Assembly: GCA_916610825.1 (NCBI GenBank)
Contig: OU744449.1
Location: 7,212,243-7,276,242 of the forward strand
Source of the DNA: Haliclystus octoradiatus
Lineage: Eukaryota > Cnidaria > Staurozoa > Stauromedusae > Haliclystidae
Direction: 5' to 3'
DNA length: 64,000 nt
Shown piece by piece: positions 42,769 to 54,596 of this stretch. The position numbers were made by a program, and so were the translations under genes. How positions within the stretch are numbered: the stretch's first letter is position 1; each line of letters opens with the position of its first letter. The notes under the pieces were generated by a model. The model saw nothing but the letters and a program-made list of their open reading frames with translations, was not told the DNA's origin and ran no database searches.

Positions 42769-43413
42769 AGGCCCTCCCAGGGGGTATTGGGAAACAAGGG
42801 AACAGGTGGGCCACTTTATTTATCGGGAACAATGGAACACGTCAATAACTAATAGTGAACAAGCGAACATAAGTACATTTTTATGAACTCGTAATATGAC
42901 TACTATGGATGCTTTACAAACAATTGGCAAGCTGACTGGCTGGATATAGCTGTGTGCTGACAAGTTATAACGAGATTGTAATAAGGCCGAGATTGGCAAC
43001 TTCCCGGCAACAAGTTTAAAAGTTCTGGCTCGCTCTGCTCACAACACATTTTATTCTCGACCTGCAGATGCACTAAAACGCACAAATGCACAAAGACTTT
43101 ATTGAACTTTTTCTCACGTCACTTGTAATTTTCTACTAAATTAATATCTTTGTGCAGCCATTAGATGTAGATGCTGATTCCAAAAGAAGTCTAACGTCAA
43201 ATGTGTAACTTTACATAAACACATGTTCATGACATCTAGCACTGTATAAGAACATATACTGTGTACGTAGATAAACGAATCATTTCTTTGATGCGGTGGA
43301 AAGTGTGCGTAGCCTTTATATTAGGGAACTTTTTGAAAAAATTCTAGGGAACAAGGGATATTTGACATTTATTTTCGAGGAACACGGGAACAAGCACCCC
43401 CTTGGGGGCCCCA
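42769..43413. mobile_element. TIR element AGGCCCTCCCAGGGGG, close to the CFAP141-like promoter
   Basis: The left end AGGCCCTCCCAGGGGGTATT pairs with the inverse of the right end (GGGGCCCCCAAGGGGGTGCT). GGGAACAAGGGAACA-type sequence recurs inside both ends. TTACTG flanks each side (42763-42768, 43414-43419); as an 8-bp duplication it would match 6 of 8. The 645 bp is non-coding. It sits about 200 bp upstream of the CFAP141-like start, just beyond the X-box. Confidence 0.6.
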
Positions 43414-43842
43414 TTACTGTTTGCTATAGATAACCGATAGAGATAAATCGATGCTGTGGCTGAAGTAAATATTTTGATGGTTATGATGTCGTTGAAAATA
43501 GCGTTAGCAAATCAAAAGTAATACTATTTAATACAGTCAATTTTCTAGAATTGAACACCTTCATGGGGTTAACAAATATCTCTGAACCTTGGTGATTGCG
43601 TCGGTTACATCCATTTGATAGTGTTTACATTAAATTACGACTCTGCAAGGGCTGTGTAAACACTACATGCATATTTTGAGAATAGTAAAAAAAGGTTCCG
43701 ACTAAAAGACTAACATCTCAACTTGATGAGTAAACCTTATAGACAATAGACACACTCCTGTGTTAGAAAAAATTCAATAGAAATAATCGCTTATATATGC
43801 TTTTATCTCATAACCTGTAGAGGAGACTGTTTTTAATCCGAT

Positions 43843-46800
43843 ATGACAACCATAAATAGATCATTTGTTGGAATTGTAACGATAGTTCTACTGTCATCTA
43901 CTGTATCTTGTGGTAAGCTAATTATTGTCTTACACGACTTTATGAATTCTTGCTGTAATATATAACTTTGATTTCAACTCCCAAAATTGATTTCAAAGGC
44001 GCTAGGCTGCATGCAGTTATACCGGCTAATATCCAGAGGTATCATAAGAATAATATTGTGATATTCGCTTTCTAAGAGTAGAAATAAGAGAGTTCTTTAC
44101 TTTCTTCTACATTTTTCATGTCCACACAAATCTTGAATAATGTAGATAGACAACTAGCTTCAACTGTTGGTATTTGATCAGGACAGACGATAGAAATTTT
44201 CGACCCGATTGGGATCTCTCAAAAACATGGGTCGAATAATTTTATTGGCTACGCTCGGCAAGTATTCTCATGCTAACTTTAGGTCAATGTACAATGTTAA
44301 CACGCATTTTAAACCTAAAAAATTTCACACGCACTAAAAATAAAAAATTTCCATCGTAGCAATATAAACGAGAAGTATTTCTCATGCTGAAAAACGATCT
44401 TAAATAAAATTGCACACACATAAACCTTGATGTGGTTGAGTCAACTCCAGATACCGCACCTTAGCTGGCTTCCAATTTACAATTATTTATCCGGATCGGA
44501 ATCCGGTGTAGGTGGCAAATTTATTGCTCAATACCCCCTCAAATAAAATCTCTCGGGGCTGTCCCCTGATAAGGGTTATTACATGGTTATGAATCGAAAT
44601 AAAATTTATTCGTTGAATAGGGGGAGCCACTCACATACGTAACTTTAACCGGGGCCCTATAATAATAAACCAATATAATAGTAGAATAGAAAAAAATTAT
44701 GATTATAATAACTAGCTGTAGCTAGTAAATATTAGAGAACTATAATTATCTAGGTTATTAAAATGACCTCGACTAAGGACGGATCTTATACGACATATAA
44801 TAAATTTTCAAAATATTACCTGTCGACGCGTCGATATAACTAACATTTTTTCACGTTGATGAGAGGTCATTCTCCTAGTGCTGGAATCAGCAAAGTGATA
44901 AATATCACCATTGGCACTACTTTTTGTAAATGTTTGGAACTCATCACCTGATAGCATTATGACAGCTAAACGTCCTACCATTGCCCCATGTTGCAGGAAA
45001 CGTTTTACAACGTTGAACAATAAATCATTGAAGTTAATCATTCATTTTCTTGATCATGTATAAACCATTTGTAGGCTTTATTCAAGTGGAAGTTTCGCTT
45101 TCCATTATTTGCCTCTCAATTCTACACCATTTTTCTTATTTGAAACTGGCACCCCCTTCTTATATCTGAAGTTCTTGAACTTTCCCTGAGATATCCCCTA
45201 ACCACCGTCCCTATGGCTGCATGATAAAGTTTGTATTGATTACAGATTGCACCTGGTTCTTGTAATATCTTTATCAACACTCTTTTCACATGTTACAATT
45301 ATCAGGAAATAAAGATGGAGGCTTCTCCGAGTGGTCATACTTTGGAATGTGCTCAGCTTATTGCGATGGTGGTACACAAATACGTACTAGAAAGTGCATT
45401 GATATAAACAAAGGCTGCCTGGGGCTTAAAGAAGATTCCAGAGTTTGCAATGATCATTTTTGTCCAAGTAAGTCATAATAATCAAATTCAGAAGAAATAT
45501 ATTACGTTTTAGAAGATGCATATTCCGTATTTTCCACGAGGTAGAATCATATAAATGGAAGAGTGTAATTAGAAATAATGTTCTATAGAAATAATAATCA
45601 ATTGTATCAAATTACCAGACACAGTACATATATGTAGACGTTAGGACTGTTACATATAATACAGCTCTGGAGGGGGTGGGTGCTATAAAGATCAACCAAT
45701 CAGCAAAGAATAAGTTACTTCTCTAAAAGAAATACATTCGTTGTTTCATATTTTTCTACAGAGGATGGAAAATTTTCTAAATGGGGACCATACACTATTT
45801 GTTCAAAAAGTTGTGCTGGAGGAGTGCAATCTAGAAGCCGCACCTGTAGTAAACCTGGTCCTTTCGGAAGTCCTTGTCAAGGACCTATGAGTGAAACAAG
45901 GACTTGCAATCAAGCAGCTTGCCCTTGTAAGTATACCACACTTTCCACAGTGTCTTTTCATCCTGAAAGTTAAATTTATTCGTTAATAAATTTTTGTTTA
46001 TTAAATTTGTAACAAATGAGAGCGATAAAAAAGCAAGGGATTTCACAACGTTTCGTCATATAATATCTTCATGGCATTATCCGGTATGTAAATACAAATT
46101 AAACGATTTCAAATATATAGAGTTTGAGTTTACAAAAGAAAATATCAAATACAATTACTCGGAAACTAAACAAACAACCGTTTATGTCTTTTTGTGAAAA
46201 TCTTGCAACAACTTAATACTACACATCCTGCAATAATTTTCACGATGGCAATTGCAGAAAATAATAAACCGCCGTTCCTTGGCATACTATTAGAATTAGA
46301 AAATGGAACTGTTGAGTCAAGCAGATTTCACACATAGACCGACAATGGTATGTTACTGTATTATCAAAAGCCACATAGATAAAAGCTATAAGAAGGCACT
46401 ATTAAATACTATGCTTGATCGAGCCAATCGCTTGTCATCGTCAGATACCAGTTTCAATAATGCAAATGTATTAATTTAAAGACAATATTTTTAGAATTAA
46501 AATATCCCATACAACTAATAGAATTTAATATTAGTAAGTTTAACAAATGGCGTGCTGAGTGTTTGCTTGATTTGCCTATTGCAAACGAAAATAAAAATGA
46601 CGTAAATGTTGTATTATCTTTTCAAATTTCGGCAAATAACTTAAAAAGGCGATTATCAAAGCTTAGTACCAATATCGGTCAAATTATCAGAACAGCTTTA
46701 GCAGTAAAAAGCTTATTGATGATTTGAGGATACGCGAACAAAGCCACCAATGTTGTCCCGTCAATGCGTTGTGTATTGTTTTCAATGTGACTTGTGTGAT

Positions 46801-47469
46801 GCTAGTTATGTTGGCTACATGTTAACACCTTCATCAACGCATTGACGGACACACTGCTTCAGCTGTTAGTGCACACCTTCATAACTCTCACGGTTTAACT
46901 GTATCCGGAACAGTCATCACACTTTCCATGTTTTGAATAAATGCAAAAATAAAACTGATTGTCTTATTTATGAAAGGCTTAATTGCAATTATGCGGATCA
47001 AGCCAACACTCAACACGCAATCGGATTCTATAAAATCCCTGATGTTTGTTTAATTTCCGTGCAATTGTATTTGATAATTTCCTTTGTAGACTCAAACTCT
47101 ATATATTTGTAGTTTTATAATTTGTATGTTACACCTGATGATGCCATGAAGATATGGTATGGCGAAACGTTGTGAAATCCCGTGTTTTTTATCGCTGGCA
47201 TTTGATATAAATTTATTCTGTAGGAGACATACCATTTATTACTTTCAAGGTTAATTTAATTACGGTTCGCAATTATCGAATTAAAAGCAGCATGTCCCTA
47301 TTAAGAAAAAGATCTCCGCTCCGTTAAACCATTACAGCTAGTATACATTATACATGTGAATAACTGATTCCACTATAATTTCAAGAAAACCATTGTCGCC
47401 AAAACATTTATTATGGTTATTATAGACATATCATATATATATATTTAACAAAAGAAACCATTCTCTGTG

Positions 47470-47507
<38 letters not shown>

Positions 47508-48221
47508 CAACTATAAACTCCAAATTCATACTACTGTATTCTCAAATTCCAACGAACAACCTGAAATCATTCTGAAGGTCAATAATATTGCTATAAACAA
47601 ATGTCATTCTGTCAAATTTTTAAGTGTTTATGTACATGCAAAAATCACGTTTCGTTTTTTGTTTAAAAAAGTGGGACACAAGAATCTCCAAAATACCATT
47701 TCCAAGGCCAATTTAGACGGTGAAAGAGTCGCGCTATGCAAAAACGCAACAATGGCATGTGCGAAAAGATAAAAAAGTTTTATCCAAAATCCGCTGTGTC
47801 CCAAAGGCGATATATAAACTTTAAGTTTCCGATTTACAGAAGAGCTTGAGAGCAGGCTAGTGCACTGATTGTTAAGGATATTATGATACAATTATCATTT
47901 TTATGTTGTTTGTATATTTCAGTGAAATCTTTCACAATGACTGAATACGCCTGTGAACATGATCGAGGTAGATCAGTTTCATGTCCAATAGGAATGAAAA
48001 TGAATGTTCTCAGTGGTTTCTATGGTAGAACATCCATGACACCATGCAATAAACACAATACAAACCAAAGGACAAATTGTGTTGCTGCTGGCTCTTTTGC
48101 CAAAATTAGCATTGCATGTAATGGAAAAAGAGGTTGCTATATCAATGCTGCTAATCATTTATATGGAGATCCATGCACAGGAGTTGGAAAGTACGTTGAA
48201 ATAAGATACAAATGCCAATGA
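43843..48221 (+). CDS. Secreted TSP1-TSP1-SUEL lectin protein
   Basis: Four exons: 43843-43912, 45306-45467, 45762-45926, 47923-48221. All introns are GT-AG and phase 1, giving 231 aa. Phase-1 module borders are typical of shuffled extracellular domains. Exon 1 is a signal peptide (about 1-23, hydrophobic VGIVTIVLLSSTVSC). Exons 2 and 3 each encode one TSP1 repeat with WSYFGMCS / WGPYTICSKSC and CRTCx(n)-type cysteines. Exon 4 is a SUEL/rhamnose-binding lectin domain (134-231). It has the family marks YGR (in FYGRTSM) and DPC...KYVEIRYKC at the end. SUEL domains bind rhamnose or galactose, so the protein probably acts extracellularly in recognition or adhesion. AATAAA lies at 48284-48289. A Penelope-like element fills intron 3. 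No ortholog with this exact set is known to me. Confidence 0.9.
44820..45041 (-). CDS. Possible first exon of an unknown minus-strand gene
   Basis: From ATG 45041 a 74-codon open segment ends exactly at a phase-0 donor (CGACAG then GTAATATT). The peptide (MINFNDLLFNVVKRFLQHG...) has ordinary protein composition. No family is recognised and no downstream exon was found before 43912. It lies in intron 1 of the TSP1/SUEL gene on the opposite strand. It could be a pseudogene fragment. Confidence 0.3.
45985..47225 (+). mobile_element. Degenerate Penelope-like retroelement with inverted arms
   Basis: About 150-bp arms (45985-46140 and 47070-47225) are inverted copies. Both contain ACTCAAACTCTATATATTTG or its inverse and ACGAAACGTTGTGAAATCCC-type sequence. 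Between them, on the plus strand, lie broken pieces of a Penelope reverse-transcriptase C-terminus (YYQSHIDKSYKKALLNTMLD in frame near 46350-46420) and a GIY-YIG endonuclease (FQCDLCDASYVGY near 46778-46820). Stops and frameshifts show it is dead. Inverted arms are common for Penelope insertions. It lies in intron 3 of the TSP1/SUEL gene. Confidence 0.75.
47135..47168 (+). ncRNA. Hammerhead-ribozyme-like core in the Penelope arm
   Basis: CTGATGA (47135-47141), a stem GCCAT/ATGGC (47143-47147 with 47159-47163), then GAAAC (47164-47168) reproduces the conserved hammerhead core order. Penelope-like elements are known to carry hammerhead motifs in their terminal repeats. The other arm (inverse, about 46055-46085) has the same stem position with a broken core (CGGATAA). 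Stems I and III were not established, so activity is unproven. Confidence 0.5.
47470..47504. repeat. (TA)n microsatellite
   Basis: A perfect run of about 17 TA units in intron 3 of the TSP1/SUEL gene. Confidence 0.9.
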
Positions 48222-51200
48222 ATAGATTTAGAGTCAACCATGTAATTTTAATTCCAGCTTTGTTATTCTAACATCTAAATGCAAATAAATGTAATGTAAG
48301 ACACTGATTTGAAAGTATAGGAAATTTAGCCGATCAAATTATCTGTAATTATAGAGCATAATTTTTGTATATCTCTTTTCCAACAAAAAACATAACGTAT
48401 AAAAGTTGTTGGAAATATTTTGAATTACTATTATAGTAACTTCAATAGTTTTGCATGTTTTAGATCAGATTCTCGCTAGCTATCGTACAAGCAGTGCCTA
48501 AGATTATTATCTTGTGTTATATGACAACGATTGCGCAGTGAGCAAAGTTCTAATATACTTGCTTAGAATCTCGCCATGTAAAAACAAAAAGAGATTAATT
48601 TTGGATGATCCCGAAAAAGTCAAAGCATAGTTTTCGTCTTTTAAAGCACGCCGTTGCCGATTAAAGTTGACAGATGGCGATTTTATCAAAAATGACGCAT
48701 TACAAACCCAGATGTATTAGACACAGACGGAACGCTTTGACGTCAGTGAACATGGAGCGACCGAGTCTTCCGACAAGGAGACTCAAAATGGTAGCAATTG
48801 GTGGCAATTGAGTCTCGACTATTAGCAAAGCTATGGAAAACGCTATAAAGACACAGGAAAACATATCATCGCCAGGATACATGCGATATGATTTCGCTTT
48901 AACTTGCATTTATCAATTACTAGAAAAAAGGCTGCATCCTGCAGCTTTTTTCTAGCTCCTGCGGAGGACCTTGTGGGCCTTCGGCCCAATATGTTGTTAC
49001 TGTTGAGAAGCTGTATTTAATTTTCTTCACTAGGAGGTGGTTTCGCTCTATACATAGTATGGATTTCAGAATCAAAAATCTATTGGAAACACGGTATATA
49101 ATAAAGATTGGCTCTTACAAATCAAGCGTTATAAGATTACAAAAGCGCTTTACGATTTCAGTAAGTGAAATCATGTTGAAAAATACTTTGCTGAAGTTAA
49201 AATGACTATAATGTTACAATGATTACTGAAGCGTTTTGGAAAATTTTAAAACTAAACATGGTACGGATTTCAGTTACACTATTTGACCATTTCAATATAT
49301 AAGTAGTAACAACATTGAGCATAACTTTAAAACTTTGGCTTTCATGTTTCAAATCCATGCAGTTACCTAAATGAGTAATGTTTATCAACGCCAAAGAAGC
49401 ATTGAAGACATAAATGTATGTAGCATATATGTATATACGCTTAGAACTAAAATGTCATAATCCCTCCGCGTATTCCAGTGCTGGATGTGCATAATGTAAT
49501 AGCATGTCGCAGTTTGAAAGAAATCCGCCCATACCAGTATAGTATTAGTTCATGATTTCAAGATGATAATATGAATTATAGTAAGATTCTGCCAAGTATC
49601 CTCAAGAATTCCAGTTGCAGTTATATCTCTAACAATGTGAAAGATATAAAAAATATCTCGATACCGTCTTATTCAAAAAGATTTATTCATCGCCATAAAA
49701 ATCCATAAAATGTCGTAAAGAAAATGTGTTAATTTTATAATGTCATATTCCTTCCATACCACCAGTATTATACATACTGATAATATTTCATGATTTAAAA
49801 GTATTAATTAAAGTAAGATTTTGCCAAACGATTTTTAAGTGTTCCAACTGCAGTTTGATATTAATAAATCTTTACTGTAGATATCTAATTCAATATGAAC
49901 CATATAAAAAAATACGTCAATACCGTTTTATCAAAAAATACGTTGATACTGTTATATCGAAATAAATTTCTTCATTGGATAGCTAGATGAAGCAATAATA
50001 CACATCTTACATTCATCTTATTATATACCCATGTGATAGCAGCGGAAAGGAAAACATTGGTTGGTCTGGTTTCATTTCGGTTATGACTTTTTGAATAGGT
50101 TTCTAATTTAAAAGCTGGCTGATGAATGTCAAAGCGCAATTATACAGAGACATTGTCGGACTAACTAACCCTAACCCTAACCTAATACTATTGCGTGGAC
50201 CGTGGTTTACTAAAATCCTACCACGATCCACGCCAGGCTTTCGTTTGCATTTGTCTGATTGTTGACTGGATGTTTTGAATAGATATTGACATAATCCTTG
50301 GGAATCAATACTTTTGATAGATAATTTGATACGGCGGATGTTCGGGGATGTTTTTACAATTCAAACGGTTGAAATCAAATATTGTTTAAAATTCAAAGGT
50401 TTTTTTGAATTCGTAAACACAGCACACTCTGTAATGAAATTTATAAATGATTTCAAGCTGAGAGCTACGTCTGGAAAAGTAGAATTTAACTGACGATTAA
50501 TTAAATAATAATCACAAATTAACATAAATAAATCACAAAAGTAGAAAATAGTTTTCGTCCTCATCCGAATTTATGTTTTTGGTTTTGTTCGAGATTTCAA
50601 AACACTTTATCATATTCACGGTTCATTGCCAGCGCGGCTTTGCTCTGGTTGGTAGCAGCTTTGATCTTTTACGGAAAACTTGATATTTCGATTTTACGCC
50701 GAATTCAGCTGATTTTTAAAAATTAAATATAGCCTATGTTCAGACCACGAGAGAGAGCTTTCGAATGTTTGTTCAGGATGTCTTCGCATGGTTTTTGAGA
50801 TTAGCGCGTACAACGTTTTGAAGGTCATTTTTATATAATAGTAGAGATTTGATGGTGCTAAAGCATATATTTATAGATATTTTGCTACTGAAGTCATTTT
50901 AAAACGTGAAAGTAAGTAATTATAAACTCACAGCTACCTAGTGTAGCACGTATGATTACGTATGATTACAACAGACCGACTTTTTGTTGATCTCTGTGAG
51001 GAAACGGCATTTATCTTGCTGGTGAGACTGTCCATGCTCTGTACTCTGTACCATCAAACCCGATGCTCTGTAAAAAATGTCGCAGCAAATTTATCACGTA
51101 GACTTTGCTCCTTCGGTGTCCATGCATTGTCCATGTCCGACCATTTCGATATGCTCCATTTCCATAACCTTGAATGCTTAATAACATTGCTTGCTATCTT

Positions 51201-51622
51201 ATCGTTCAACTAGCCTTACACTTTCAGCAAGACTACCAGCAAAAGGAGGATTAATAGTCAGTTTACATAATTCTTTTCGGTATTCTTTCTTTTGTTAAAA
51301 ATTATTGCAACAATTTTACACTATTACTGGGTTTTCTTTTCCTGTTTTTTAACCTTACTTAAGGTAAGGCTCCACTTACCTTAGGGCTCCAAACGATTCA
51401 TTCTATGGTTAAGTATTAGATCGAATCCTCATTCAAAACGGGAATGGCCTCAAACAAAAAAACTTAACTTTTTCCAAGTTTTGTTTTCCTTGGGCTTTTC
51501 ATTTTAGCTTTTGGCTTTTTCAAAAAAAAAAAGGATTTTGAATGATTATATCGCATTATAATATAATGTATACGTAAAAAAGGACGGAAAATATGTTCAC
51601 AGCTTCTTGCTGACAATTCTCA
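48222..51622. other. 3.4-kb non-coding stretch after the TSP1/SUEL gene
   Basis: It holds the 3' UTR end (AATAAA 48284). A near-perfect hairpin lies at 48920-48955 (CTAGAAAAAAGGCTGCA / TGCAGCTTTTTTCTAG), directly followed by GGGCCTTCGGCCC. A diverged duplication lies at 49448-49990 and a two-unit CCCTAA stretch near 50170. No gene was found. Confidence 0.5.
49448..49990. repeat. Diverged tandem duplication, about 290-bp units
   Basis: The order ATGTCATA(A/T)TCC..., TTCATGATTT, AGTAAGATT(C/T)TGCCAA, TTCCA(G/A)(T)TGCAG, then AATACCGT(C/T)TTAT is repeated in the two halves (about 49448-49735 and 49736-49990), with many substitutions. Non-coding. Confidence 0.6.
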
Positions 51623-51950
51623 GGGAGAATTAGCCCAGATGGCAGAGCAAATGAGCTTCAGACCTGGTCGTATCTGATCGGCGTGGTTCAAATCCCCCGA
51701 AGGTCAACCTTGGCTTTTTCTAAAACATCAAACGAGTACCATCTATGGATGGCGGATTGAATGGTCCAGGGGGATTTGCATTGTTAGTAGCTGCGGTGCA
51801 TCGTTGCTCCTTGACAACCAAGGCCTACTTACCATGAAATCTGTGAAATTGATGTGCAGTGTCGTCGTGGCATTTATCATCATTTCTCCATCATTTCGAA
51901 AAATCGTCTAGAAATGGAGGAGTGGTATGGGTGCCTTCCATAGGGCGTTA
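51623..51950 (+). mobile_element. tRNA-derived SINE
   Basis: An A-box-like TAGCCCAGATGGCAGAGC (51631-) is followed about 45 bp later by a B-box GGTTCAAATCC. These are the internal RNA polymerase III promoter of a tRNA. The acceptor arms (GGGAGAA versus CGAAGGTCA) do not pair, so it is not a tRNA gene. An unrelated tail of about 240 bp follows, ending next to an LTR fragment at 51952. Confidence 0.6.
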
Positions 51951-51951
51951 C

Positions 51952-52042
51952 TGTTTTATGAATTTCTTAGAATTAATTATTCAATATTGCTTCTATTAAC
52001 TAAGTAACAGTATTTCCATTTTTTGTCATTATTATAAGAATT
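51952..52042 (+). repeat. BEL/Pao LTR, 5' part
   Basis: TGTTTTATGAATTTCTTAGA... matches the start of the LTR at 61550 along about 92 bp, with few mismatches. The homology stops at about 52042 and resumes at about 58966 with the remaining part of the same LTR, next to the BEL/Pao coding remnant. The 5' LTR therefore appears split by about 6.9 kb of inserted DNA. Confidence 0.6.
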
Positions 52043-54297
52043 TGCTATTTTTACGTCTGAGTCATCAAATGAGATATCTAAAATTCTAAATCTCATGGAT
52101 TCAAAATTGTATTGATGATTGCAAATTGTTTGAACATTTAAAGAAAGCAGAATATTGTGCATTAAATTAATTTATTATATTGGCGCTAAATTCCCGATGA
52201 AAATTCCACTGTATTTAATACATTTTCTATAGTGCACATTGATACATATAGACAGTAATACAATACACTTGGGGCCATGCTGTATTCGAGAGCAACACTC
52301 ACAAGTATCATGCCGAAAATAAAATATGGAGCCTTTGGATAAAGAAATTAATTAAATTATAATTATAAAGAAAAATGTGCAATAAAAATTGATTTAAAAC
52401 ATTAGGTACAGTCAAATTTAGAGCACATAAAATACATTTCTCAATATGTAGTTTGTTTGATACTAAGACTACTAGGATCATATCCTTCTAAAGCAGACTA
52501 CTTTGTAGCAAGACAATTAACAATTATCGAACGTGATTGAGAGCGACACTGAAAATTTTCAGGCCGTTGCGAATCCGTAGGCTGGGCGGATAACAAATGC
52601 ACACTGATGCCTGGTGAATTCTCAGTGTTGTGCAAAATCAAGTTTGATAATTGTTTTATTATTAATCTATACCTCGATTAATCGCATGAATTATTCAAAA
52701 ATACTGCGTTATGAGAAATAATACGAATATTATGTGTTCAAAATTTAGATTAACGAGATAGATTTGACACTAGATGAAGAATTCTTTTCATTTCGTTGTC
52801 CTCTTTGTATTTTAATTTTTCGCATTTTTCGATTAACCACATATGAAGCAAGACAACGCTCAAAAAAACATGCCATTAATAATAATCCTACTTTGTATCA
52901 TGACAGCTTGTCAGCAACCACATTTTGTGAAATTCAATCAACTATCAAATGATTCACACTAGGTCCTATATTTTCTTTAGTAGCTCTATAGCTTAATAAA
53001 GAGTGATGTAATCATTTTAATAATCATGTAACATAACCTTTGTCTGGAACATCAATTATCTCTCATCAATTTCACTAAAACATTGATTTGTTTTCTAATT
53101 TAATGGGTCATTGATTTTTCATTAAATACAATTGGAATGAATTGTCACGAATATCATTTAAAAATATAACGCGAAGAATTCAACATGTTTGCAATATTAA
53201 AAATATATAGTAAAAGTTACATCTGAATATAGCAAATCCCAAGTTGTTACGTTTTTTAATTTCTCAATTGAATTTTCAAATATTTTCATACATTTGAGTT
53301 GATTGTATGAAAACATATTCAATCTGTCGCAGCTAGTCGCCATTTTCAAAACATTTGCTCTAGTTGTTTGGCTAAAGCCGTGCAGGTATAGGTCTATAAC
53401 CGCACACGTGCGGGTATAGACCTATACCGGCACGCTTTTAGGGGTTGCCATGGAATTTCGTGGGTTGTCTTGACATAACTGCTAAACACGTGGTACAAAT
53501 CCACCAATCATGATACAAGTTTTTTTCAAGTGATTATTAATATCAAATATCAATTTTTATAAACTATTGTTTTCATTTGATTTCAGAGTAATGAAGATCC
53601 TAACTCATTAATAAAAAGGAAGATCACCATGATGTATTGTGTCTTGTTAGACAGCTGAAACTGTGTTATCATAGACACGAACCTGATTAATGCTCTACTA
53701 TACTACTATTGTATCTATATGGTAGTTGCTAAGGTAGCACTTTCGTAGTCAATACAGATTACCCTGATTCTCATTGCATAGCTAGATCATTATTCCTACA
53801 ATTTACTCAGAGATAGAGGCTTTCTTAAAGCATTGCACATGGGTTGACTAGACTAATAGATCATAGGAAGAGTTTAAAACATCAAATGGACTAAAAACTC
53901 TTATTAATTTGCATAATTTCACAATTAACAGTATTAAGTTAATTTACTTTTCTGGTATCTTTTAAATAAGCCAGTAAACTGAGTTTACATTTATTTAGCA
54001 ATTAATCTCCAATTACAATCCACAAATATATTATTTAAATTCATTTATTAACAATTGTAGTTTTTAATTTGCTTCAATTTATGTTAAATATTGCTTGAAT
54101 CTAGGAAGATTTACCAAATGCCAATTATTGCTTATTTCAAGCAAAAATATTCTTATTTCAAGGAACGTTTACAATGTGCTGAATTACTCATTTAAAGCAA
54201 ACTTATAGGTAAAATCATTTGAGATAAGTAGAAGATTGCTCGTTTTGAGTAAAAGATTTGCCTATTTTAAGCAAAAAGCCATATCACAGAAACACAG
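52043..54297. other. AT-rich DNA left of the Gypsy element
   Basis: No gene is seen. A strong palindrome lies at 53372-53440 (GGTATAGGTCTATA / TATAGACCTATACC). From about 54050 onward, loosely repeated motifs such as CTTATTTCAAGCAAAA occur. They resume on the other side of the Gypsy insertion (58657-58960), so both belong to the pre-insertion locus. Confidence 0.5.
53372..53440. repeat. Perfect-type palindrome
   Basis: Arms CGTGCAGGTATAGGTCTATA and TATAGACCTATACCGGCACG are inverted with one mismatch around GCACACGTGC. The total is about 69 bp with the flanking AAAGC / GCTTTT. It could be a miniature foldback element or a hairpin locus. No target duplication was identified. Confidence 0.7.
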
Positions 54298-54456
54298 TGT
54301 AGAGTCGGATAAATACATAAAGAATACAACGTTAGTAATATAACAACATCAAGTATAATTCAGATCCACTTCAAAACTCTTCTGTCTCACATCTCTTGAT
54401 CCTCTTACTTATACATTCTATCACGAGGCTGGCCTCTAACTCATGCTAAACCAACA
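54298..54456 (-). repeat. Gypsy 3' LTR
   Basis: 159 bp, on the minus strand starting TGTTGGTTTAGCATGAG and ending CTCTACA. Identical to the copy at 58498-58656. Confidence 0.9.
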
Positions 54457-54596
54457 CTCGCTTCTTCTTCAAAAGTTTATTAATTTTAATTATTAATTAT
54501 GTATAATTATATGAAGTATTTAAATCAAATTATCGAATAAATATGTAACAGCAAGAAGTATTTAATTATAAGAAGAACAACGTTAACGACACCTGA

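Noticed and set aside
45994-46197. Plus-strand frame at the start of the Penelope insertion
   Set aside because: It lies in the inverted terminal arm and is antisense to the arm's usual orientation.
50164-50184. CCCTAA telomere-like repeat
   Set aside because: Only about two complete units; not enough for an interstitial telomere or chromosome end.
51623-51706. tRNA gene
   Set aside because: A and B boxes are present, but acceptor and T arms do not pair; better explained as a SINE head.
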